Shown piece after piece: positions 25,334-35,164 of a stretch of DNA of 64,000 bases. The stretch spans positions 5,321,609 to 5,385,608 of the forward strand of contig JAVTVX010000009.1 of the NCBI GenBank assembly GCA_033439265.1, read 5' to 3'. A model generated the notes under the pieces. It had not been told where the DNA came from. It made no database searches and saw only the letters and a list, made by a program, of their open reading frames with translations. Position 1 is the stretch's first letter, and the number at the start of each line of letters is the position of its first letter. The DNA is from Dillenia suffruticosa. Taxonomy: Eukaryota; Streptophyta; Magnoliopsida; Dilleniales; Dilleniaceae. A program made the position numbers and the translations under genes.

Positions 25334-26423
25334 AGAGTAATGATCCGAAATAAATCAAAAATAAAAATTTTAAAATAACCCAAACGGAAAAATATTTCCG
25401 TTTCTAACTTGCATTTGTTGAGAATTGGAGACGTAACATAGTATGTCACGTTTTCAACTCGTAACAAAGTGCTCGAAGAGAGAGAAAGAGAGAGAGAACA
25501 GTCCGCAGGGGAGGGAGAGAGAGAGGGGAGGAGAGCGGCGGGGGACGGAGGGAGGAGGGACGAGCGCGGTGGGGGGCGGAGGGGGGGAGGGAGGGAGAGA
25601 GAGGGGAGGGCAGCGGGGGGTCCGCCGGAGGAGAGACAGAGAGAAAGAGGGGAGGAGCGGGGCAGGGGCAGAGGGGAAAAGGAGACAGAGGGGAAAGGTG
25701 TGGCGGGGTGTGGAGGGGTAAGGGAGAGAGAGAGGGGAGGCCCGTGGGCGGGCAGAGGGTTGAGGGAGAGAGACAGAAGGGAGGACGAGGGGCGGAGGGG
25801 GGAGGGAGAGAGAGACAGAGCCACTGAGGAGGAGCGCGGCGGTGCCGCTCTCCTCCCCTCTTTCTCTCTCTCCCTTCCCTAGCTAATCCCATGCCTTCCT
25901 CTCCTCTTTCTCTCCCTCCCTTCCCCTTCTGCCCACCCGTGGCCCTCCCCTCTCTCTCTCTCCCTCACCCCTCCGCACCCCGCCATGCCCCTCCCTTCTC
26001 TCTCTTCCCCCTCCGCCTCCCACTACGATCCTCCCCTCTTTCTCTCTCTCCCTCCCCCGGCAGACCCTCTGCCACCCTCCCCTCTTTCTCTCCCTCCCTC
26101 CCCCCTCCGCCCCCCGCGGCACTCCCCTCTCTCTCTCTCCCTCCCCCTCCGCACCCCGCCGCGGTCCTCCTCTCTCTCCTTCCCCCCTCCGCCCCCTGCC
26201 GCGCTCGTCCCTCCCCCTTCCACCCTCCGCCACTCTCCTCCCCTCTCTCTCACCCTCCCCCGCAGACTCCTCTCTCTTTCTCTCTAGGTACTTTGTCACG
26301 GGTTGAAAACGCGACACACTATGTTGCGTCTCCAACTTCCGACAAATACGAGTTAGAAATGGAAATACTTTTCCGTTTGGATTATTTTAAATTTTTTTTT
26401 GAGTTATTTCAGATCACTACTCG
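25334..26423. repeat. 1.1-kb fold-back (inverted repeat) with purine/pyrimidine arms
   Basis: 25334-25480 is the inverse complement of 26275-26423 at roughly 80-85% identity by eye (GAGTAATGATCCGAAATAA on the left, TTATTTCAGATCACTACTC on the right). Inside, 25470-25830 is almost pure G/A on the plus strand, and 25870-26285 is almost pure C/T. The arms can therefore pair into one long hairpin centred near 25870. All open frames across it are low-complexity by-products, and both strands yield related peptides because of the symmetry. It may be a fold-back transposon or a local inverted duplication. Confidence 0.85.
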
Positions 26424-26487
26424 CAAAAGGTTTTTTTTATGTTATTTTTAAAATTTTTTTTACCATTTTAATTTTTTTTAAATTAAG

Positions 26488-26808
26488 TTTCGCACTCTGC
26501 AAATGCGAAATCTGTGGGCTAAATGCCCATTTTCAAAATGCAAATTCATTCTGCCTTCGCTCTCCTTCTCTGCATTGCGGCAACTCCCTGCGAAGGTCGA
26601 AGGTCGAAGGTCGAAGGTCGAAGGTCGAAGGTCGGACTCCTATCATCTCGCGAAGATCATCTATCCAAGATAGATCAAACTTGTTTCGCACTCTGCAAAT
26701 TCGAAACTTGTTTCAGACTCAGTGTCCAAAAAAAAATAAAATAGTAAAAAAAAACCTTAAAAATAATATAAAAAAAATCTTGATTTCGCACTTTCAGAAT
26801 ACGAAATC
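26488..26808. repeat. Cluster of TTTCG...CGAAA hairpin motifs and a 7-bp tandem repeat
   Basis: TTTCGCACTCTGCAAATGCG begins at 26488 and closes with CGAAA. Variants occur at 26684-26707 and 26782-26808, and a decayed one at 25308. Each is a short palindrome with 5-7 bp arms. Between the first two lies (GGTCGAA)n, about six units, at 26591-26634. T/A-rich flanks at 26430-26487 and 26725-26780 are also inverted copies of each other, so a second fold-back is nested beside the first. Confidence 0.75.
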
Positions 26809-27439
26809 AATAGTTTAGGAATAAAAAAATATCATATTTAAATAATTTTTTTAAATATCAGAAAAATAACTCTGAGAAAAAAAATAATATCAGTTAAATT
26901 ATAATTTATTGTTATTGAACCTAACTTATGTGTGAGTTGACTCAACTTTATTATAGGGTAAAATTTAGTTCAAAACTAATGATTCATTTATTTTTACAAA
27001 TTTAAGGGGTCTTGGTTTCGTTTCTCTTTAAGAAGGTACTCAAGACCATTTGGAATGTTTTTTTTTTTTTTTATATCTTTTAGGCTTTTGGATTACTCCC
27101 ATGGGTACTCTAAAAAAATCTTAAGGCTAGCTTGAGCATCCGTGTATTGTCGTGGGACTTTTGTTGGTTTAATATGCGAATTCAAAAAGAAATTTTAATA
27201 AAAATTATCGATAAAATGAAAATAATAAATTCAATATTATCAATCGAATAAGAATCGACAATTTAATTCTAAGTAGAAAATTTCAAAAAATACATTAGCT
27301 CCATCTAATTAAAATAAATGTTCATATACTAAGAAAGATGAAACATAAATCAAAATAAAGATATTAGCAAATAAATGTAATTTTGATCCTCTAAAAATTC
27401 AATAGATATATAAGAAGACATCAATTAGTCGTATTTACA
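26809..27439. other. AT-rich intergenic stretch
   Basis: No gene, domain or clear repeat family recognised. A T run lies at about 27059-27072. Confidence 0.5.
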
Positions 27440-28110
27440 AGAGTCACTCTAATACTAGTCAATGTGAGATTCAAATTCCACCATATCAATATCTCACATC
27501 CTCAATCAATGTGGGGTATCCTAATCAATATGGGATGTTACCAACTCCCGGGCTCCGCAGCATATCTCACACCCTCAGCTAATATGGGGTATTATTACAA
27601 ACTCCAATCTTTCACCGTCACATGTCCTTGTGGGCACATCTCACACCCTGAATCAATATGGGATCATCCCCATGGGCACATACTAGTAGCCAGAACCCCA
27701 CTCCTCAAACACAAAGTATTGTGGGCTTTGACCCGAAACACTCACGGTTCTGTCAACAAAAGGTGCCTTGGTACGTTGGAGACATAATATATATAATTAC
27801 AATTGAGTGGCTTTAATAATACGAAACTTAAATCTTTTAATCAAATTTTAAATTTAAAATTTAAGAATGAAAAAAACTATTGTACGAGAACTATCTCATA
27901 AATAAAATTTTAAAAACGTTCTAATCAAATTAATCAAAATATAATTTTAAATATCGATAATAGATATAAAAAAATATATATATATATTGTTACGATCTTC
28001 CCTCCTTGAAGAACCCCACATTCCCTTAGGCTCATCCCACATACTCAACGATTGTGAGATGTTTATAGTCTCCCGTATTCTTCCGTTTGTTTCTTCTCCC
28101 CGATTTAGAA
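27440..28110. repeat. Degenerate repeat region around an ATCTCACACCCTCAATCAATATGG-type phrase
   Basis: The phrase CTCACA(T/C)CCTCAATCAAT, followed by a GTGGGGTAT- or ATGGGAT-like end, recurs near 27490, 27563 and 27637. A second CCCACA/CTCAACGATTGTGAGATG cluster lies at 28015-28060. This looks like eroded LTR or other non-coding transposon DNA, but I could not define ends. Confidence 0.45.
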
Positions 28111-28237
28111 TCCCATAGACCCCTTTACGAGTAAAACTAAATTAACAAAATGATTTTATTTATGTTACCATGTAAATAAAAGTAATTGAATACATGGATT
28201 TTTATCAAATCTTCGTGTTGAAAAATAAATTTACAAA

Positions 28238-28620
28238 ATTTTTTGACGGTATATAATTCGACTATATTTTAATATGAAAAACTAGGATTCAAATCTCTCA
28301 AAATCAAGTTTCGAACTAAATTACGATTGATCTAGAGTAAAAAGGTTTGAACTTCTTCTATAGAGTTTAAAATTACATAGGTCTTTACCTTAAAAACTAA
28401 ACTTCAAGAACTCCCTAATGATATATAATTCAACTATGTACAGATATGATAAAAGAGAGTTCGACTTTCCTGAAATTAGGCTTTGAACCTAATTTTAACA
28501 TTGTGATAGCTTGTAGTAAATTAGCTCAAACTTTATTTATAGAGCTCCAAATTATATATGAGATCTTTTGCCTTAAAATAATAGATTTTTAGAATTTTGT
28601 ATTCCATATATAATTCGACA
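28238..28620. repeat. Degenerate ~175-bp tandem repeat, about two copies
   Basis: TATATAATTCGACTAT at 28251, TATATAATTCAACTAT at 28422 and TATATAATTCGACAAT at 28608 mark unit starts. Shared internal phrases are TTCGAACTAAATT / TTTGAACCTAATT, and TATAGAGTTTAAAATTA / TATAGAGCTCCAAATTA. AT-rich, non-coding. Confidence 0.7.
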
Positions 28621-28778
28621 ATACTCAATAAGAAAATAAGTTTGGAATTCAAAAAAAAAAAAAAGCAATCCTCTCTTTTCAATATTTTCTCATATTTATT
28701 AAATATTTGAACTCTCCTTTCTTTATTGAAGATCACGGATTTCTTTATTGTAGATCACGGGATAGTATAAACTTCTTA

Positions 28779-28940
28779 GAGTTGAGTGGTTGAATATTCT
28801 ATTTTCTTAATTAGAGGTCTCGAATTCGAACTCTGAAAATGACGAAAAAAGATTTGAGAGAACCAATCCCTAAAATAGACCCTACAGTACTCAAACTGAA
28901 TTAATTTAGTAAAACCCAGATATTGATAGTGAAAAAAAAA
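28779..28940 (+). mobile_element. SINE-like element, family A copy 1
   Basis: Starts near GTTGAGTGG (box A-like), with TCGAATTCGAACTCTG as a box B-like motif. It ends ATATTGATAGTG plus an A run. Body shared with copies at 29310, 30677 and 47847 (TACAGTACTCAAACTGAATTA here). Confidence 0.65.
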
Positions 28941-29309
28941 ATCACGAAGTAGTGTGAAGATGAAAGCCAACCCTAGTATTTTTTTTCGTGCTTTTTTTTT
29001 TCTTTTACATTATATAAGAAAAATGAAAGGCAAAAAGATATATTTGATGAGAAATTGGAAATATATATATTCTTTTTATTCCATATTACTAAGGTTACTT
29101 TGTTCTTTTGCCGGATAAAAAAGAAAGGACTTCCTCTCATATATATTTTTTTTAATTTTCTGAAAAATCTTAAAATAAAACGTAACAATTCATTCATTTC
29201 ACTTCTCCTGGTTGCAAAAACTAGAATCATAGTTTTACCTTTTATATCATCAATTTTCAATTTTATCGTCTTCAAAATTTAAGGGCAGCATAAAGTTCCA
29301 CAAGCTCTG

Positions 29310-29473
29310 TGAGTTTAGTAATAATATATTAAAATCTCTTAATTAATATTTCAAATTCGAATCTTAAAAATGAAAAATAAATGTTAAAGAATTCGCTCTT
29401 AATTTAGATATCATAATATTCGAATCGGATTATTTAGATAACCCGAATATCTATGATCAAGGCAAAAAAAAAA
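29310..29473 (+). mobile_element. SINE-like element, family A copy 2 (divergent)
   Basis: Same order of motifs as 28779-28940: GTTTAGTAATA, CAAATTCGAATCTTAAAAATG, AATATTCGAATCGGATTA, then an A run followed by (AT)n. Confidence 0.55.
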
Positions 29474-29600
29474 TATATATATATATATATATATGCGTGT
29501 TGTATGATTCTTCATCGATTTGGGTTGCATTTGATTCGCCCCAAAATCTAGGTTTTTCTATTATGTTCAGAGTGTCAAAATTTTTCTTACTATCTTCAAG

Positions 29601-30093
29601 TGTTGGATTTAATCGCACATGCAGAAGCGTGAATTAAATAGATCGGAATTTTCGGGATAAATACCTCTATTGGGCGGTCTCCAAAATCCACCGTGTCGCG
29701 ATGTCCCTCGAACGGATCGCACGGTCGGATGGTGATCACACAATCGAACCACCACCTCAAATCCACGACGCCTCAAGCCTCGTGTCCGGTGAATCATCTG
29801 ACGATGAGAGATTTTCCTACGCGAAAATCTCCATCCCTCTCTCTATTTTCTCTCTCTAGAGAATATGTTGTGCAAAACTCTAGCCTCCATCATGGTTTCC
29901 TCCCATGGCTGCTGTCCACCCCACAAGGTAGGAGAAGGAGAGATTCCTCCATAGTTTCCTCTCCCAGAAGGAAGGTAAGACCCATATCACTTAATTGGGG
30001 GGTTACCAAAATATTGGTTAATGGTAATTAAGGATGGGAGTTACCCCATTCCTTAATTACCCAAATGCCTATAATGGGCATCAATAACCAACA
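29601..30093. mobile_element. Solo LTR (493 bp) with perfect ends and target duplication
   Basis: It starts TGTTGG and ends CCAACA, a perfect 6-bp terminal inverted repeat. It is bounded by the 5-bp duplication TCAAG at 29596-29600 and 30094-30098. The opening (TTTAATCGCACATGCAGAAG) resembles plant copia LTRs. No coding sequence; short open frames inside are not genes. Confidence 0.9.
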
Positions 30094-30519
30094 TCAAGTT
30101 AGTATAGAAATGGCCCATAAATCATGTGCACCGGGAAAGCATTCTATGAAAGTCGTATGTGCAGACTTTAAACTTCTCGAGTACAAATATCAGGATTAAA
30201 TTTTAAATATTATTTAGAACTAAGCTTTTTTTTAAATAAAATTCGGACCTTTTACTAAAAAATAATAAGCTAAGACAAAGCTCAACTGGTAATCTTTCAC
30301 AACTCATAGTTTAAATGTTTAAATTCCTTTTGGTAACTCAGTTTCATTGACTTTGGGCTAAGCTAAGACACAGCTCAACTCCCAAGCTAGGACCCATACA
30401 AATTGCTCAAGCTCAAGACTTGTCGAATTGGGCTCATTGTTCAGCCCTCATAAAAATTTGGGCCTATCTTAGCCCAGCCAAGGAGACCCACGGGCTTCGA
30501 AGTATCACCCAGGTAAAGC

Positions 30520-30520
30520 T

Positions 30521-30560
<40 letters not shown>

Positions 30561-30640
30561 ACACTGAGATTTGAATCCGAAATTACAGGATGTGGGAGGG
30601 GATTATGACCACTAAACTATCTCCTTGGGGACAGGTAAAA
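30520..30640 (-). mobile_element. tRNA-derived SINE-like element with an (AT)n tail
   Basis: On the minus strand GGAGATAGTTTAGTGGTCAT has a tRNA box A look, and GGATTCAAATC a box B look. The sequence then runs into (TA)n at 30524-30556. Too divergent from a functional tRNA; an SINE remnant is more likely. Confidence 0.5.
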
Positions 30641-30676
30641 CTCAATATGAACACGGATAAATTTTACCAAATTTCT

Positions 30677-30848
30677 TTGGATTGAGTGGTGAATGACACT
30701 TAATCTCCTTAATCAGAGATTTCGAGTTCGATCTCTGAAAATAACAAAAAAAAATTTAAAAGAGTTAATCATTAAAAATGGACTTTACAGTATTTGAACC
30801 GAATTAATAAGATAAAACCTAGATATCGACGGTAAAAAAAAAAAAAAA
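30677..30848 (+). mobile_element. SINE-like element, family A copy 3
   Basis: ATTGAGTGGTGAATGA, then TTCGAGTTCGATCTCTGAAA, then TTTACAGTATTTGAACCGAA, ending with a 15-base A run. Same order as the copy at 28779. Confidence 0.65.
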
Positions 30849-31084
30849 CACGGCTAAACCCCAAAAACATCCGGTGTGTGAAAAAGATGCATGGAAGACC
30901 CACGGGCTTCAAGGACTCGTCGAGTAAACTTAGATTCTACGATCTTTTTGTCAAGCCATATCCAAAATCTGAAAAGATGTACGGATGAATGTCTTTTTTA
31001 TTTTTTATTTTTTCGGTCCCACCAACATCCGGATCTATATTTCATAAATCTAGTTCGAGCATTTATATGGTCCCCATTTAAAAG

Positions 31085-31175
31085 CGATTCTCTCAGCGTA
31101 GTTTTTTACATTCTCAAATTTCGAATCCGAGACTTAGTTAAAAGATCTAACACTCTATCCCTCGGTATATGGAAG
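31085..31175 (-). mobile_element. SINE-like fragment, family B copy 1
   Basis: Shares TCTCAATTTCGAATCCGAGA-like and TTAGTTAAAAGATCTAACAC segments with 33424-33553 and 34562-34725. On the minus strand these give tRNA-like A and B boxes. Confidence 0.5.
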
Positions 31176-31189
31176 GATCTCTAAAAAAG

Positions 31190-33003
31190 TTGATGAAGGT
31201 AAAGCTCCACATCCAGTAGGACTGTGGAAGTTCTTTAAACCCCCAAAATATCCAGAATCTAAAGAAGACATAAAGAACATGAAGCTTTTCATGGAACCAT
31301 AATATTAGATGGAATAAAGTGCTTGCTACAAGATATTGCTGAATTTCTATGTTGCCTTTACATGATGCCAAATCAAATGTAATCTGCACACAAACTGCAC
31401 CGGGCTGCTCTGAGGAAATTTGATTTTGAAGGCTGCTTTACTAAATTCGAACTTCTCTCGATGACCGGGTAATATTTATTTTTGTGAGCAAGGCATTTTG
31501 TCAAGGTCTAAGAGAGTATGCAGCATTTTCTTGAACTCTTCCAATGGCCATGAATTTGGGTGTGAGAAAGGTGCAAAGTTATGCATGAAATGGAAGCAAA
31601 TGCATGGCTAGAATTGCTTGTGTGAGGCAGCCAATGGCATAGGAATACTTTTATTTTTCCCTGCCTACTTCAGTATTCTGAAGTCCTTAAATAATTCTGC
31701 AACAAGTCCATGGACTACGACATTTTCTGTTGGCTCTCCTCTGCATCAATATGATCATGGCTCTTATCAGCCATCTGACTTGGTGCTGTGGATCCAATAG
31801 TCTTTTGCAAAGCATTTGGATTGTGCAGGGTTTCATACAATACACCTTATCCACTTAATCGGATCCATAGCACTCAAGGTATCTAGAAGTTGAAATTCTT
31901 TGTATTCTTTCTTTTAATCCTCTGTAGCACATCGTTCATGGTTTCGAACTTAAATCTACATTGTAGTCATAGTTTTATTCCCTCTCAATATCTTATCGTT
32001 TCATCTGCACTATTTTGGTTATTTTTACACACTGTTTCTCTTCTTTTCCATATTTAGAACGGGGCTACGTTGGTGCTGACAGATTTATGAAATCTTTGAA
32101 TATCTGTAGTGCATCCGAACCATCTGGGGAAGAAAATCATGGGCTTGTTTTCTCAAGATGGTAGAGAAGGCTAGTGCGAATAGACAAATTCCAAGAGTGC
32201 TGTCAGTAATGACTTTCTACGAATCATTATGTTGTCTAGAATCCTTATTCTCGCATAAATAAGAGAAAACTTAAACTTCATCAAGCTGCTTGCTGTTTCT
32301 AGTTTTTCACTCTTTGCGGAGAACAGTTTAGAGAACGGTTCCTTTCTCTTTTATCATCTTCCACACTCAGAACTGTTCTGCAATTAAGGAACTTTCTGGG
32401 ACCTGTTGTTCTTCCCGCCACTGTCTGGACTATGGTTGTGCGACAAACATGAAAATAAGCCATAGTAAGGTATCGATAAGTGAGAGTCAACAGAAGCCAA
32501 GAGCAAGAGCTAATCTATTGATTAAGCAGGGTAATCCTCTAAACAGCAGCCGAAGTTAATCAAAGGAGGACAAATGTGCATAACATGATCATTCACATTG
32601 TAGAATCCTGATTATTTGGGAGAAGAAACCAACTTTTTTCTGTTTACCTACACATCTGCAGCTGTAGTTGCGCTTTATGCCCTGCAAAATCATGAATGCC
32701 CTCAGCAACAAAAAAAAAGACCTAATTTTAGCTTCCTAGCGTCCAAAACTTTTAAGCATTAAATCAAAAACAAATTAGGAGTTAAGTGTACCTCCAACAT
32801 GCAAGTAATAGTCTCTAAACATTTTCAGATATTTCTCCTCTCCCATGAAAGAAAAATGAAACAGAAAATTAGAAAAAGTAACATTAGGCTTTTGTACAGG
32901 TTTACCACAGGCTGTGGGGATGTTTCTTGGCAGAAAATTATGAAAAAAGAAACGAATGGCTTTTGGAAGTAATGCAGAGTAATACAAATGCCAGTTGAAC
33001 AGG
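31190..33003. other. Intergenic stretch without recognisable genes
   Basis: Open frames here are all under about 80 codons and show no family resemblance. I cannot exclude a decayed gene or transposon. Confidence 0.45.
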
Positions 33004-33110
33004 CCCTATAATTTTTTTGATACACAGAGGAGACTCAAACTCGAGACTTTTAAAGGGAGAGGGTTGGTGCCAGTTGTATAGCTAATTGGCATAAGACCTA
33101 TAATCTGAAA
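33004..33110 (-). mobile_element. Possible tRNA-derived SINE fragment
   Basis: The minus strand reads TTAGCTATACAACTGGCA (box A-like) and CTCGAGTTTGAGTCTC (box B-like), then an A-rich end at 33010-33020. Weak evidence. Confidence 0.4.
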
Positions 33111-33423
33111 ACCGAGTAAACAACTGCATTGCTCAACAAGAACTTCACTTCTACCTGTCTTTGATACTAGCATTGTACCACATAGATGAAAACAAGTTCC
33201 TCGACTCCCTCATGTTAGAACTTCTCCAACTATTTAAATTTACAATTGCCTTGGATCTTACATAATTTGAGTTCACTTTTATTTGCACTCTCTAAGACTA
33301 AATTCACCTAGAAATTGGCAAGATCCCTTTCATCCTTCCCAAAACCCACCAGAAATCTCTCTCTCTCTCTCTCTTGCCCTCTTGATATAACTAATCAATA
33401 TTTGAAATCATACTCTTAATAAT

Positions 33424-33553
33424 TCGGTCCAAGTGTAGTCAGGTTCAATTTAGCGGGAGAGCTTTCTCAATGTAATTTTCTCCATTTCTAAATTTTGAAT
33501 CCAAAATTTAGTTAAAAGATCTAGTATTCTTGCCTACTAGACTAACTATCTAT
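33424..33553 (-). mobile_element. SINE-like element, family B copy 2
   Basis: GAGAGCTTTCTCAATGTAAT, TTTGAATCCAAAATTTAGTT and CTTGCCTACTAGACTAACTA match family B copy 3 in order. Read on the minus strand, GTCTAGTAGGCAAGA is box A-like. Confidence 0.6.
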
Positions 33554-34033
33554 CATTTTTTTTTTCTTCTTGTTTTATGTTTGCTTCAAATGGTATCATC
33601 TTTTGGTTCATCGGAAGCTACTACTATATATATATTTTTTAAATGAGGTTTGAAACTTGTTAACTAAAATTTAAATTACAGGTTGTTGGAAAGTTAAGGA
33701 ACATTAAGGAACTTGTGGCTAAATCACTCATAATCAATATGGGAATCGACACCCTGTGAGGCATTGCGGGAATACTTAGAAAGTTTTTGGAAGTTAACAA
33801 CCTTGCATATACAAAGGGACACAGAGCGAGGTTTGGTGGCAAAAGGTTCCAAAAGAGATTAACGCGAGAGAGTGAGAATGTTAATCAAAATAAAATCGTG
33901 AAGCCTTAACACTATATTGTACATCCGACATATGAATTCATGAATAAGGCCAATATAAAAGATGCAAGTTGCTAGGACCCTTTTTTTGGGAAATGCATTT
34001 TGAGAATATATTTCATTCAAACGTTGATTTCAA

Positions 34034-34039
<6 letters not shown>

Positions 34040-34064
<25 letters not shown>

Positions 34065-34082
34065 CCCCCCCCCCCGGGGGGG
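34040..34082. repeat. (TC)n followed by C10-G8 runs
   Basis: A CT microsatellite runs to about 34061. It is followed by a block of about 10 C and about 8 G that is itself a perfect short palindrome. Confidence 0.8.
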
Positions 34083-34561
34083 GGAAAAAGTGTGTGACTG
34101 TTTCCTTCATTAATCTATTGTTTTAGGGTCATTGCCAGGAAAGGCTTGGAAAGATAATCACGTGGCAGAATGCAGTATGTTGTTTGCTAATCATAAGTTC
34201 GGCCGGAGAGGAAAGAAGTGCGACAAGAATGCTCCCTTGTTAGAAGACCACATATAGAATATAAGAATTGAGTCTTACAGAATGCACAAAAGGTAAACCC
34301 ATCATCATACCTCATCACCTCGTGACCAAACAAATATAAAATACAGTAGGGGGTACCATTACAATATTGCTAGAACTAACTCGATCAGTGAAACCAAATT
34401 TACAAACAACACTCTCATTCATCTAGTCTTGGGTTTCTTTGCTCCAAATGCACAACCTAATTCACATCAATGCACAACCTACCACAAATAGTGCAATTTA
34501 GTGTAGTTGGCAAAATATGCTTATGATTATGCAGTTTACAAGTATCTTTTTTTTTTATATA

Positions 34562-34725
34562 CAGACTGGAATTTGGAGGCACTCGAGCGTTGTCAAACCC
34601 AACTTGGGAGAGCTTTCCCAACGTAATTTTTCCCATTTTTAAATTTCAAAATTTCAAACCTGAAACTTAATTAAAGAATCTAACGTTCTTACCCACTAAG
34701 CACTAAGTTGACTATCTATTGGTGT
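34562..34725 (-). mobile_element. SINE-like element, family B copy 3
   Basis: GGGAGAGCTTTCCCAACGTA, TTTCAAACCTGAAACTTAAT and TTCTTACCCACTAAGCACTA follow the same order as copies at 31085 and 33424. Confidence 0.6.
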
Positions 34726-35164
34726 GTAGTTCACAACTATATTAATAAATAACATATGATCACTGATCTTTCATTTGGTGTGTAACAGCCTTACTGGGAT
34801 TCTTTCATGTTAAATTGTTTCCATGTCAATCCATTTGGTCAGCCTAAGGAAACCAATTCCACTTACTCTGGTATTGTTTTTTAGATGTTGAATCCAAGAT
34901 TGAACTAAAAAGCTACTGATGGTCCTCCTTGGTCTTACTAGTTAACTAAAATGGAGTGTCCCATATTTATGTGAAGTTGCACCCAGTGAAAACATTAGTT
35001 TGGAGGAACATGTTACAACACAGACGATGGCTCAACAGCATATCAACAAAATTTAGAGGGACAAAAAGATTGGCTTATGGTACAGTTTTACAGAGAACAA
35101 GGTAGTTCAAAGAGGGTTCTTTAATTTGCCATCATACCAGGAACATCTTAGTTTAGTCAGTAAC
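34726..35164. other. Downstream flank of CSTF50
   Basis: No separate gene is seen. The stretch should include the CSTF50 3' UTR (read leftward). No poly(A) site is assigned. Confidence 0.5.

Noticed and set aside
25294-26451. Several long open frames rich in S/L/P or E/R/G
   Set aside because: They are translations of the purine and pyrimidine arms of the fold-back. Both strands give related peptides, and there is no domain.
26488-26808. Spaced short palindromes as a CRISPR-like array
   Set aside because: Only three or four divergent copies with irregular spacing, in a plant genome and with no cas genes.
29693-30031. 112-codon open frame
   Set aside because: It lies wholly within the solo LTR 29601-30093 and shows no domain.
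30520-30640. A functional tRNA gene on the minus strand
   Set aside because: Box-like motifs are present, but I could not form an acceptor stem or anticodon arm; an SINE is more likely.
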